Shown here: one piece after another, positions 15,830 to 24,477 of the stretch
Layout of the letters: every line of letters begins with the position of its first letter
Position numbering within the stretch: the first letter of the stretch is position 1
NCBI GenBank assembly: GCA_050301795.1
Contig: JBNKZU010000014.1
Coordinates: forward strand, 124,001-188,000
Reading direction: 5' to 3'
Length of the DNA: 64,000 nt
DNA from: JBNKZU01 sp050301795
GTDB lineage: Bacteria; Pseudomonadota; Gammaproteobacteria; Thiohalomonadales; Thiohalomonadaceae
The notes under the pieces: model-generated
What the model was told of the DNA's origin: nothing
Databases searched by the model: none
The model's input: only the letters and a program-made list of their open reading frames with translations
Position numbers and translations under genes: made by a program

Positions 15830-17691
15830 TGGCCATAAAAAACTGGCTATTGAAAGATCCCGCACGTGAGCAACGGCTATTCAATGGTCGAGCGATTGTT
15901 GCTTTCCTGTTTTGCGTTGTATTAATTGGCATCTTGATCGCAAGAATGTACTACCTGCAAATAATGCAGAACGACTACTACTCCACGCTCTCAAAGAATA
16001 ACCGGGTCTCCATCCTCCCAATACCACCGACACGGGGGTTAATCTTTGATCGTAACGGCACCATCCTTGCAGAAAACCTGCCCACCTACTCACTTGAGAT
16101 TGTACAAGAACAGGTGGACGACCTTGATAAGACACTCAATGAACTTGGTCAACTTATTGAGATTAGCGATGAAGAGAAGCAGAGATTTATAAAAACCATT
16201 AACTCGAAACGACGTTTTGAGCCTGTTTCACTAAAGTACAAACTTACCGATAAGGAGGTCGCACTGATTAGCGTCAACCGACACCGATTTCCAGGCGTTG
16301 AGATCAATTCACGATTAATTCGCTCCTACCCCTATGGCGATCTCACCTCCCACATTCTTGGTTATGTCGGTCGAATAAATCAAAGGGATTTGGAGTCGAT
16401 AGAAACATCGAACTATGCAGCGACATCCCATATCGGAAAACTGGGTGTGGAGAAGTCGCTCGAACAGGAGCTGCATGGAAGTGTCGGTTTTCAGCATGTT
16501 GAGACCAATGCCAGAGGTCGTGTACTACGGGTGTTAGAACAAACACAACCGACACCCGGCAAGAATATCTATCTCAATATCGACTTAAACCTGCAACGCA
16601 TTGCGACCAAGGCTTTTGGAAGTGACCGAGGCGCACTTGTTGCGATTGATCCCAATAATGGCGCTCTACTCTCAATGGTTAGCGTTCCATCGTATAACAA
16701 CAACCTGTTTGTAAATGGCATTAGCAGCGCAGAGTATCGCAAGCTCTCTCACTCCAATGCTAAACCGCTATTCAACCGAGCGATTCGTGGCCAATACCCG
16801 CCGGGTTCGACGACAAAACCGTTTGTCGGCCTGGCAGGGCTGGAGACCAATAAACTCACCAGTAAAGACCGGGTGGTGTGTGAAGGCTTCTACCAGTTAG
16901 AGAATGATGATCACAAATACCGCGACTGGAAAAAAACGGGGCATGGCACCATAGGTCTGACTCGAGCGATTGTTGAATCGTGTGATGTCTTCTTCTATGA
17001 CCTTTCACTCAAGCTTGGAATCAATACCATCTCCTCATTTCTAAAACAGTTCGGTTTTGGTGTTAAAACCGGACTGGATATCGGCGGAGAGGCCTCAGGG
17101 CTGATGCCAACTCGGGAGTGGAAACGTAAAGTTCACCACGAACCATGGTTTCCGGGAGAGACGCTTATCACAGGGATCGGGCAGGGCTTCAGTCTGGCAA
17201 CACCACTTCAACTTGCTCATTCAACTGCAACCCTCGCAAACGGAGGACAGCGTCTCCAGCCCCAGGTCGTCAGCCTGATTGAAGATCCCCAAACCCATCA
17301 GCGAATGAAAATTGAGCCATCACCTATCAATGACAAGATTCTCCTGTCTGAGTCCAATCTGAATCGTATAAAAAATGCGATGGAACTGGTGGTACACGGC
17401 ATCACCGGAACAGCGAGGGGGATCAGTGAGGGTTTAACCTACAAGATTGCTGGAAAAACCGGAACCTCACAGGTATTTGGTATTGCCCAGGATGAGGAGT
17501 ATGTGGCAGAAGATATTGTGAAACGCCTGCGTGACCATGGGTTATTTATCGGCTATGCACCAGCAGATAAGCCACGAATTGCCGTTGCGGTTATTGTTGA
17601 AAATGGTGGCAGTGGTGGCGCAGTGGCCGCGCCGATTGCCCGTAAAGTAATGGATGCTTACCTGCTTTCAACACAGGGAGAAAAACAGTAA
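15829..17691 (+). CDS. mrdA: Penicillin-binding protein 2 (elongasome transpeptidase)
   Basis: Monofunctional transpeptidase that cross-links peptidoglycan during elongation with RodA. One N-terminal membrane anchor (about residues 22-42), a pedestal/dimerisation domain starting with PPTRGLIFDRNG, and a C-terminal transpeptidase domain with the active-site serine S327 in PPGSTTKPF, the second motif SCD in VESCDVFFYD and KTG in GKTGTSQ (about 542-545). Length 620 is close to E. coli PBP2 (633). All catalytic motifs are intact. Confidence 0.97.
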   Translation: MAIKNWLLKDPAREQRLFNGRAIVAFLFCVVLIGILIARMYYLQIMQNDYYSTLSKNNRVSILPIPPTRGLIFDRNGTILAENLPTYSLEIVQEQVDDLDKTLNELGQLIEISDEEKQRFIKTINSKRRFEPVSLKYKLTDKEVALISVNRHRFPGVEINSRLIRSYPYGDLTSHILGYVGRINQRDLESIETSNYAATSHIGKLGVEKSLEQELHGSVGFQHVETNARGRVLRVLEQTQPTPGKNIYLNIDLNLQRIATKAFGSDRGALVAIDPNNGALLSMVSVPSYNNNLFVNGISSAEYRKLSHSNAKPLFNRAIRGQYPPGSTTKPFVGLAGLETNKLTSKDRVVCEGFYQLENDDHKYRDWKKTGHGTIGLTRAIVESCDVFFYDLSLKLGINTISSFLKQFGFGVKTGLDIGGEASGLMPTREWKRKVHHEPWFPGETLITGIGQGFSLATPLQLAHSTATLANGGQRLQPQVVSLIEDPQTHQRMKIEPSPINDKILLSESNLNRIKNAMELVVHGITGTARGISEGLTYKIAGKTGTSQVFGIAQDEEYVAEDIVKRLRDHGLFIGYAPADKPRIAVAVIVENGGSGGAVAAPIARKVMDAYLLSTQGEKQ

Positions 17692-18809
17692 TGTTGTCGA
17701 ATTTTCAAACCATATCATCGACCGAGATGGGTCGAAGTCTCCATATCGATATCCCGCTATTGATGGGTCTACTGATCCTTTCAGCTGCAGGACTAGTGAC
17801 ACTCTACAGCGCCGGAAGCCAAGATATTGACCTTGTTTATCGCCAGGCCACCCGACTCTCGATTGCCTTTACTGTGATGTTTATCGTTGCCCAAATCCCG
17901 CCCGACACCCTGATGCGATGGAGCCGCTGGATCTTCTTTGCCGGAATAATCATGTTGATTGCAGTGTTGGTTCTGGGCACGGTGGGTAAAGGCGCACAAC
18001 GCTGGCTCGACTTCGGTCTGGTACGTTTTCAACCATCAGAGATGATGAAGCTTGCCGTTCCGATGACCGTGGCATGGTATCTTCATGAGAAACCCCTTCC
18101 TCCGTCGATAAAGCATCTGATAATCGGTGCGATCATTGTCGTTGTACCGACACTATTGATAGCAAGGCAGCCCGATCTGGGTACCTCTCTCCTGATTTTC
18201 TCATCAGGATTCTTTGTGTTGCTCTTTGCCGGACTAAGCTGGAATCTACTGGGATACCTGTCAATACTCTCCATTCCGACAGGCTATATCCTGTGGAACT
18301 TCGGTATGCATGATTATCAACGCCAGCGGGTATTAACCTTCCTCAATCCAGAGAGTGATCCCCTTGGCGCCGGGTATCACATCATCCAATCGAAGATCGC
18401 GATCGGCTCAGGTGGACTCTATGGAAAAGGCTGGTTAAACGGCACTCAGTCGCATCTCGATTTTCTTCCTGAGCGCCATACCGATTTTATCTTTGCTGTT
18501 TTCTCAGAAGAGTTTGGGCTTGCAGGAATTATTGCCCTGCTTATCTTCTACCTGATGATCGTGCTGCGAGGGCTCTATATTGCCAGCCAGGCACAGGATA
18601 CCTTCGGCCGTCTGGTCGCTGGCGGGTTAACGATGACCTTTATGGTCTATTTCTTTGTGAATATTGGCATGGTCAGTGGTATCCTACCTGTTGTTGGTTT
18701 ACCACTACCACTGATTAGCTATGGAGGAAGTTCAATCGTTACCCTGCTTGCATCATTTGGTGTGCTGATGTCGATACACACGCATAGAAAGTTGTTAAAG
18801 AATTCATGA
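17691..18809 (+). CDS. rodA: Peptidoglycan glycosyltransferase RodA
   Basis: SEDS-family polymerase of lipid II that works with PBP2. The 372 residues are a ten-helix membrane protein with SEDS landmarks: LYSAGSQDIDLVYRQ after helix 1, LGTVGKGAQRWLDFG, RQPDLGTSLL, FLPERHTDFIFAVFSEEFG and VGLPLPLISYGGSS near the end. The aspartate in the FLPERHTDFI-type segment region and ARQPDLGT are those expected in the active cavity. It overlaps mrdA by one base and mltB by four. Confidence 0.96.
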   Translation: MLSNFQTISSTEMGRSLHIDIPLLMGLLILSAAGLVTLYSAGSQDIDLVYRQATRLSIAFTVMFIVAQIPPDTLMRWSRWIFFAGIIMLIAVLVLGTVGKGAQRWLDFGLVRFQPSEMMKLAVPMTVAWYLHEKPLPPSIKHLIIGAIIVVVPTLLIARQPDLGTSLLIFSSGFFVLLFAGLSWNLLGYLSILSIPTGYILWNFGMHDYQRQRVLTFLNPESDPLGAGYHIIQSKIAIGSGGLYGKGWLNGTQSHLDFLPERHTDFIFAVFSEEFGLAGIIALLIFYLMIVLRGLYIASQAQDTFGRLVAGGLTMTFMVYFFVNIGMVSGILPVVGLPLPLISYGGSSIVTLLASFGVLMSIHTHRKLLKNS

Positions 18810-19774
18810 AAAACCTGTTATTACTACTCTTACTCCTGTTGACACCCCTTTATGCCTCTGCGGTATCTGATACCAACGAGATCGATCAATTTATTGATGA
18901 GATGGTCAACGATCACCAGTTTGATCGCAATTCACTCAAGGCGTTATTCGCTGATATAAAGTATCGCCAGGATATTATCGATGCGATTACCAAACCGGCT
19001 GAAGGGAAGGAGTGGCACCAATACCGTCCGATATTCATCACCCAAAAACGCATCAAGGGTGGTGTTCAGTTTATGCAGCAACATGCTGAAACTCTGAAAC
19101 GAGCTGAGAAACAATATGGAGTCCCGCCACAGATTATTACCGCCATCATTGGAGTTGAAACCTTTTATGGCCGCTTCAAAGGTACATACCGTGTTGCTGA
19201 TGCACTCTATACCCTCGGATTTGAGTACCCGCCACGAGCAACCTTCTTTAGGCAACAGTTTGCAGAGTTTCTGTTAATGGCGCGTGATGAAGGCATTGAT
19301 CCACTCACAATGAAGGGCTCATACGCCGGCGCTATGGGACAACCACAGTTTATTCCGAGCAGCTTCCGTGCCTATGCCGTCGATTTTGACGGCGATGGGA
19401 AGCGTGACCTTTGGAACAACGTCGATGACATTATCGGTAGTGTTGCCAACTACTTTGCCAGACACCACTGGCAAAAAGGAGGCGCGATAGCCATGCGTGT
19501 GAATGTCAGTGGAAAAAAGCATGAGAGCCTGTTAGATGCTGGTATCAAACCATCACATACTCCTGCAACGCTTAAAAGCAGTGGGGTAAGTATTCCTTCA
19601 TCACTTGATAAAGACTCACTGTTTTCGCTAATCCGTTTTAAGCAGAAGAACTCTGAGGAGTACTGGATTGGTTATGATAACTTCTATGTCATTACCCGCT
19701 ATAACCATAGCCCACTCTACGCCATGGCAGTCTATCAACTAAGCGAAGCCATAAGAACGACTTTAAAACCCTGA
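18806..19774 (+). CDS. mltB: Lytic murein transglycosylase B
   Basis: Cleaves peptidoglycan strands to 1,6-anhydro products in the periplasm. A signal peptide (residues 1-19, LLLLLLLLL...YASA) lacks an evident lipobox, so it may be a soluble or Slt35-like form and not a lipoprotein. The catalytic glutamate is E118 in GVETFYGRFKG, followed by FEYPPRATFFRQQ and GAMGQPQFIPSSFRAYAVDF, all typical of family 3. Length 322 is normal. It sits between rodA and rlpA with overlapping ends, in the order also seen in Pseudomonas. Confidence 0.95.
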   Translation: MKNLLLLLLLLLTPLYASAVSDTNEIDQFIDEMVNDHQFDRNSLKALFADIKYRQDIIDAITKPAEGKEWHQYRPIFITQKRIKGGVQFMQQHAETLKRAEKQYGVPPQIITAIIGVETFYGRFKGTYRVADALYTLGFEYPPRATFFRQQFAEFLLMARDEGIDPLTMKGSYAGAMGQPQFIPSSFRAYAVDFDGDGKRDLWNNVDDIIGSVANYFARHHWQKGGAIAMRVNVSGKKHESLLDAGIKPSHTPATLKSSGVSIPSSLDKDSLFSLIRFKQKNSEEYWIGYDNFYVITRYNHSPLYAMAVYQLSEAIRTTLKP

Positions 19775-20730
19775 TGATTATTGCGCCACCGATTCGATAC
19801 GCCATACTCTTTGGTTCTCTTTTTATCACGGGCTGCGCTCGCCTTCTTATCTTTGATGGCGCTCCTGATGTCCCGTTAAAGCCTGAAGAGATTAAAGAGA
19901 TCACACCTGTCTACGAGCCGCTAAGTCGAGCTGGAAACATGAAGAGCTACGAGGTTTTCGGTAAAACATATCATGTGCTGGATAAGCGAGAGGGGTTTAC
20001 CCAAACCGGTACGGCATCATGGTATGGCACCGGTTTTCATGGCAACACCACATCAAATGGTGAGACCTACGATATGTATAAACTAAGTGCAGCCCATAAA
20101 TCGCTGCCACTACCAGCCTATCTACGGGTCACCAATCTTGATAACGGTTTATCGACTATCGTCCGGGTAAATGACCGGGGGCCTTTTCATAGTGACCGGA
20201 TTATTGATCTCTCCTATGCCGCGGCAGTAAAACTGGGTTATGCCGATATCGGGACTGCAACGGTAAAACTCGAATCGATTGTTCCGCCAAGCCCACAAAT
20301 GCTTGCCGCAGAACGTGCTCGTAAGAAACGGGAAGCAGAGGCGGCTCGAATAGCGACAGTCACTACAGCAACGCTGGTTCAGCCGGTGATTGATGCCAAA
20401 CCATTAGCGTGGGAGCCAACCGAGAAACAGAAGCATGAGCTTGAACAACTCAACAGCAACGCTCAATTTTTACAGGTTGCCGCGTTCTCTGATCGAAGCA
20501 ATGCAGAAAAGCTCGTGGCCAAACTAACTCAAGAGCAGCTCCCATCACCAACACTACTCTCCTTTAAAACTGGTGATAATTTGCTGTTTCGAGTCCGAAT
20601 CGGCCCAATTAAAGATGAAGCCGAATTAGATCAGTTACAGCAGAAACTGATGACATTGGGATTAACTGAGTCTCGCATTACAAAAGAATCTCCACAAAAC
20701 GGGGATTCGAACAGCACGATCAAGAATTAG
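19774..20730 (+). CDS. rlpA: Septal ring lytic transglycosylase RlpA with SPOR domain
   Basis: Outer-membrane lipoprotein that cuts glycan strands lacking stem peptides, usually recruited by its SPOR domain. The signal peptide ends in the lipobox ITGC (C about 21). The double-psi beta-barrel domain (about residues 75-170) has TGTASWYGTGFHGNTTSNGE with the catalytic-region residues and RVNDRGPFHSDRIIDLS with the conserved Asp. A charged Ala/Lys/Glu linker follows, then a SPOR domain (about 230-310; FLQVAAFSDRSNAEKLVAKL). The start overlaps the mltB stop (TGATG). Confidence 0.95.
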   Translation: MIIAPPIRYAILFGSLFITGCARLLIFDGAPDVPLKPEEIKEITPVYEPLSRAGNMKSYEVFGKTYHVLDKREGFTQTGTASWYGTGFHGNTTSNGETYDMYKLSAAHKSLPLPAYLRVTNLDNGLSTIVRVNDRGPFHSDRIIDLSYAAAVKLGYADIGTATVKLESIVPPSPQMLAAERARKKREAEAARIATVTTATLVQPVIDAKPLAWEPTEKQKHELEQLNSNAQFLQVAAFSDRSNAEKLVAKLTQEQLPSPTLLSFKTGDNLLFRVRIGPIKDEAELDQLQQKLMTLGLTESRITKESPQNGDSNSTIKN

Positions 20731-20732
20731 AT

Positions 20733-20762
20733 TTGTCGCAATAAGTGACATCACGCTAGAAT
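20733..20762 (+). promoter_or_regulatory. Candidate dacA promoter
   Basis: TTGTCG (20733-20738), an 18-base spacer and TAGAAT (20757-20762) in the only intergenic gap of note (56 bases) within the elongasome block. It would give dacA expression separate from mreBCD-mrdA-rodA-mltB-rlpA. Confidence 0.4.
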
Positions 20763-20786
20763 AACTCTCGGAAATATTTACCTAAT

Positions 20787-21929
20787 ATGATCAATATGTT
20801 ACGAATTGCACCACTGATTTTACTGCTTTTTTTCGGCTTAAGCGCGAATGCACAATCGCCACTTGTCCCGCCACCACCACGTCTAGCGGCATCCGGCTTT
20901 CTGTTACTGGATTTCCAAAGTGGACAGGTATTGGCCTCAGAAAACGAAGATTCAAAACTCGAACCTGCAAGCATAACCAAGATTATGACCGCCTATGTGG
21001 TATTCAAGGAGTTAAGCAATGGTCAAATCAAGCTTAGTGATCGTGTTCGAGTCAGTGAAAAGGCGTGGCGAACCAAGGGCTCACGCATGTTTATTGAGGT
21101 CGGTAAATATGTCACCGTTGAAGAGCTCATCAAGGGAATGGTGATCCAATCGGGTAACGATGCCAGTGTCGCTCTCGCTGAATATGTTGGTGGAAGTGAG
21201 GATGCCTTTGTAACCCTGATGAACAACTATGCTCACAAGCTCGGAATGGACTCCAGCCATTTTGCAAATAGCACCGGTTTACCGGCACCAAAGCACTACA
21301 CCACCCCCAAGGATATCGGCAAGCTAACGAGAACGATAATCTCTGAATTTCCTGAATACTATAAGTGGTTCTCCGAAAAACGATATAAATACAACAATAT
21401 CTCTCAAAACAATCGCAATCTGCTGTTGTTCAGAGATAAAAGTGTCGATGGCCTGAAGACAGGCCACACCGAATCTGCCGGATATTGCCTCGTGGCCTCA
21501 GCTCAGCGTGACAATATGCGTTTAATCACCGTTGTGATGGGTACAAAAAGTGAACGCGCCAGAGCGCAAGAGAGCCAGAAACTGATTAATTACGGGTTCA
21601 GGTTTTACGAAACCCATCAGCTTTATCAAAAACACCAACCACTAAATACAGCCCGAATCTGGAAAGGGGCACAACAGCAGCTACAACTGGGGCTTGCTAA
21701 CGATCTCTTTGTCACCATTCCTCGCGGACAATACAAAAAGATGAAGGCATCGATGGCCATTGAGAAGCAGATTATAGCTCCGGTGACGCAAGGAGCCCGA
21801 CTCGGAAGTGTAAATATTGAACTTGGGAGTGAGGTGATCGCCACCCCACCACTGATTGCTCTTCACTCGGTTGCCGAAGGGAGCATACTTCAGCGCATCA
21901 AGGATCATCTCCTCATGCTGCTTCAATAG
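20787..21929 (+). CDS. dacA: D-alanyl-D-alanine carboxypeptidase (PBP5/6 type)
   Basis: Trims the terminal D-Ala from peptidoglycan stem peptides in the periplasm. Signal peptide at residues 1-22 (LILLLFFGLSANAQ). The active-site motifs are S62-I-T-K65 (PASITKIM), S122-G-N124 (QSGNDAS) and K224-T-G (DGLKTGHTESAGYC). A C-terminal beta-domain and a final amphipathic helix (ILQRIKDHLLMLL) for membrane attachment are present, as in PBP5. Length 380 is typical. An 11-base gap leads to the aminotransferase gene. Confidence 0.96.
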   Translation: MINMLRIAPLILLLFFGLSANAQSPLVPPPPRLAASGFLLLDFQSGQVLASENEDSKLEPASITKIMTAYVVFKELSNGQIKLSDRVRVSEKAWRTKGSRMFIEVGKYVTVEELIKGMVIQSGNDASVALAEYVGGSEDAFVTLMNNYAHKLGMDSSHFANSTGLPAPKHYTTPKDIGKLTRTIISEFPEYYKWFSEKRYKYNNISQNNRNLLLFRDKSVDGLKTGHTESAGYCLVASAQRDNMRLITVVMGTKSERARAQESQKLINYGFRFYETHQLYQKHQPLNTARIWKGAQQQLQLGLANDLFVTIPRGQYKKMKASMAIEKQIIAPVTQGARLGSVNIELGSEVIATPPLIALHSVAEGSILQRIKDHLLMLLQ

Positions 21930-21940
21930 GCCATCGGTAA

Positions 21941-22801
21941 ATGAACTCGATCGTCTATCTTAATGGTGAGTTTGTTGCAGCTGATAAGGCCAAGATATCT
22001 GTGCTTGATCGAGGGTTTATCTTCGGTGATGGTGTTTATGAGGTGATCCCGGTCTACAGTGGTCTCCTGTTTCGTATGGAGCACCATCTCCAGCGTCTAA
22101 ACGACAGCCTTAACGCTATTCGCATCGCCAACCCGCTTGATATCACTGCTTGGGGCGAAATACTGACCTCTCTGGTGGAACAAAATGGCGGTGGCGATCA
22201 GTCGCTATATCTACAGATCACTCGCGGCGTTGCTGAACGTGACCATCGCTTCCCGCAAGGCGTCGAGCCAACTCTATTTGCAATGAGCCAACCACTTATC
22301 GAACCCTCATCTGAGCTTCAACTCGGCATAACGGCCATCACCGTGGAGGATATCCGATGGAAATGGTGCCATATCAAATCCATCGCCCTGCTTCCGAATA
22401 TTTTACTACGCCAACAAGCGATTGATGCCGGTGCTGCCGAGGCATTGATGATCCGCAATGGTTATCTGACTGAAGGTACAGCGAGCAATCTGTTTGTAAT
22501 CAAAGACGGCGTTATCGCAACGCCACCCAAATCGAACCTGTTGTTACCTGGAATTACCCGAGATCTGACTGTTGAGCTGTGCCAGCTCCACTCTATCCCT
22601 TGTGAAGAGCGGGAGATCGCAGCAACTGAGATTGAGCATGCTGATGAGCTTTGGGTTACCAGCTCTACCAAAGAGATTGTTCCTATCATAATGGTTGATT
22701 CAAAACCTGTTGCGGATGGTAAGGTCGGTGAGGTTTGGCATACCCTGATCAAGCACTATCGTGAATACAAAACAGCATTTCGAAAAGGTCTTGTGACATG
22801 A
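21941..22801 (+). CDS. dat: D-amino acid (D-alanine) aminotransferase, class IV
   Basis: PLP enzyme of fold type IV, probably interconverting D-alanine and D-glutamate. The sequence has VYLNGEFVAADKAKISVLDRGFIFGDGVYEV, the PLP lysine K146 in HIKSIALLPNILLRQQA, the carboxylate-facing EGTASNLFVI, and SSTKEIVPI near the end. The DRGFxFGDGVYEV start and the HIKS lysine context favour D-alanine transaminase over 4-amino-4-deoxychorismate lyase. It lies directly after the carboxypeptidase that frees D-alanine, which may let it recycle that product (inference). Overlaps ybeD by four bases. Confidence 0.9.
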   Translation: MNSIVYLNGEFVAADKAKISVLDRGFIFGDGVYEVIPVYSGLLFRMEHHLQRLNDSLNAIRIANPLDITAWGEILTSLVEQNGGGDQSLYLQITRGVAERDHRFPQGVEPTLFAMSQPLIEPSSELQLGITAITVEDIRWKWCHIKSIALLPNILLRQQAIDAGAAEALMIRNGYLTEGTASNLFVIKDGVIATPPKSNLLLPGITRDLTVELCQLHSIPCEEREIAATEIEHADELWVTSSTKEIVPIIMVDSKPVADGKVGEVWHTLIKHYREYKTAFRKGLVT

Positions 22802-23064
22802 ATCAAAATAGCGAAGAGACACTACTGGAATTTCCATGCGAGTTCCCGATTAAAGCGATGGGTTCTGATCTTGACGGGTTTGAGACCCTGGTCGTTAGTT
22901 TAGTGCAGAAGCACTGTAATGAGGTTAGCCGCGTCCATAGCCGTGCAAGCAAGAATGGTAATTTTATCTCTGTCACGGTGACGATCACCGCATCAAGTAA
23001 ACAGCAGATTGACAGCATCTACTACGAGTTAACTGGACACGAAAGCGTGCTAATGGCACTTTAG
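22798..23064 (+). CDS. ybeD: YbeD/UPF0250 (DUF493) family protein
   Basis: 88 residues with the family layout: LLEFPCEFPIKAMG near the N terminus, a helix, then GNFISVTVTITASSKQQIDSIYYEL and the ending VLMAL. The fold is a small ferredoxin-like alpha/beta domain whose function is not established; the gene is almost always next to lipB, as here. It overlaps the aminotransferase by four bases (ATGA). Confidence 0.93.
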   Translation: MNQNSEETLLEFPCEFPIKAMGSDLDGFETLVVSLVQKHCNEVSRVHSRASKNGNFISVTVTITASSKQQIDSIYYELTGHESVLMAL

Positions 23065-23075
23065 AGCAAAACCTT

Positions 23076-23711
23076 GTGATCCCACCTGCGCTTATCAAAA
23101 AGCTTGGCATCGTCGACTACCAGGCGACTTGGGAGTCGATGATTGCGTTTACCAAAAACCGTACATCTCAAACCGCTGATGAGTTATGGTTGCTCCAACA
23201 TCCACCCGTTTATACTCAAGGCAGAAACAGCAAACCTGAGCACCTGTTGGTCATGAGTGATATCCCAGTGATTAATATTGATCGGGGGGGACAGATCACC
23301 TACCACGCTCCCGGACAGTGGGTGCTCTATCTGTTGATTGATCTAAAACGTCTGGGAATTGGTGTCCGAGAACTGACAAACCGAGTCGAGCACGGAGTTC
23401 AGAGACTACTTGAACACTACAACATCGAATCGACCACACGACGAGATGCACCAGGGGTTTACGTAAATCAGGCAAAGATTGCTGCTCTGGGTTTTCGAAT
23501 CAAGCGAGGTTGTTGCTATCACGGGCTGAGTCTAAATGTTGCGATGGATTTATCCCCATTTTCCGATATCAATCCATGTGGATATCAAGGGCTTACCGTT
23601 ACTGATTTAAAGCAACTGGGGGTTAATGATTCCTTCGAAAGCATCGGCCAACGCCTTGTATCTTCTGTCCATCAAACGCTCTTCCAGGCAGAACGATCAG
23701 AATCGGCTTAA
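23076..23711 (+). CDS. lipB: Octanoyl-[acyl carrier protein]:protein octanoyltransferase
   Basis: Transfers octanoyl groups to lipoyl domains, first step of lipoate synthesis. The protein has RGGQITYHAPGQWVLYLL, the catalytic lysine K134 in QAKIAALGFRIKRG, HGLSLNVAMDLSPF and the nucleophilic C168 in INPCGYQG. The start is a GTG at 23076 with only a weak ribosome site; alignment of VDYQATWESM to other LipB N termini supports it. lipA, the usual downstream gene, is not here: a convergent gene overlaps the lipB 3' end by 15 bases. Confidence 0.95.
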   Translation: MIPPALIKKLGIVDYQATWESMIAFTKNRTSQTADELWLLQHPPVYTQGRNSKPEHLLVMSDIPVINIDRGGQITYHAPGQWVLYLLIDLKRLGIGVRELTNRVEHGVQRLLEHYNIESTTRRDAPGVYVNQAKIAALGFRIKRGCCYHGLSLNVAMDLSPFSDINPCGYQGLTVTDLKQLGVNDSFESIGQRLVSSVHQTLFQAERSESA

Positions 23712-24305
23712 ACGGATGGTCGATATCCGATTATTATCAATCTCAAGCTTGATTGGATACGGCGCATAATCGAGTAATGTAACGGGTTTGTCTCCATTAA
23801 CATTGACTTTGGATGAGGTCGGCTTACCGATAATTCGCTTAACCTTTCTCAAATGATCACCCAATTTAAGCGATGAGAATTCATGGTTCGGATAGGACGG
23901 TTTTCCGGTTAATTGTATCGACTCAACAACATCGTCTTTGTAATCAATCGCAAGATAGGTTTCGAGCAGAAAACCCTTTGCAGAGCGTTTTCCGCTTACG
24001 ATGTAGATACGGGTCTCAAGACCGTTCTCACCTGGAGACTTACTCAGTAGTCCCTTAAGGCTACTCTCAACTTCCTGTCGGGATTGGCCTATTGAGATCC
24101 CGCCGACTCTCATACAGGGCAGGTAGGCACTTGGACTATTTGGATCAAATCGAGCCAAACTACCAATATTGCATCCAAGGTTTCCTGATGAAGCTCTGAA
24201 CTCACCTACAGGTCCTGTAGTCGATTGATAAAACTTGGCAGCATACGCCGTGGGTAGTATTAAAAATAGTAGCGTTGTAACGCAAAAAAACTTAATCGTT
24301 TTCAT
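23697..24305 (-). CDS. Secreted protein with two SmpA/OmlA-like half-repeats, function unknown
   Basis: 202 residues with a signal peptide (1-22, ending TAYAAK). Two stretches look alike: GGISIGQSRQEVESSLKGLLS (about 69-88) and LKLGDHLRKVKRIIGKPTS (about 146-164), each resembling the 'small-threshold' helix motif seen in SmpA/BamE-type domains; this is a visual similarity only. Four cysteines (two in the mature N-terminal part, GNLGC and LPCMRVG) may form a disulfide. It converges with lipB, overlapping by 15 bases. Function unknown. Confidence 0.7.
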   Translation of the reverse strand: MKTIKFFCVTTLLFLILPTAYAAKFYQSTTGPVGEFRASSGNLGCNIGSLARFDPNSPSAYLPCMRVGGISIGQSRQEVESSLKGLLSKSPGENGLETRIYIVSGKRSAKGFLLETYLAIDYKDDVVESIQLTGKPSYPNHEFSSLKLGDHLRKVKRIIGKPTSSKVNVNGDKPVTLLDYAPYPIKLEIDNNRISTIRLSRF

Positions 24306-24477
24306 CTGTTTTCCCCCTTTTATTCCACCGATGTGCTGTACCCTTTAATGGGTATCTTTAATATTTTGTTATCTCTAATCTGATGGGCATCATCCCAAAT
24401 GCGATCATTTCATCAGCGAGTATCCTCTTTTATCTTTTTTTAGAGGTGGTTGCAAATATCTGACAATTCAAGCCGGA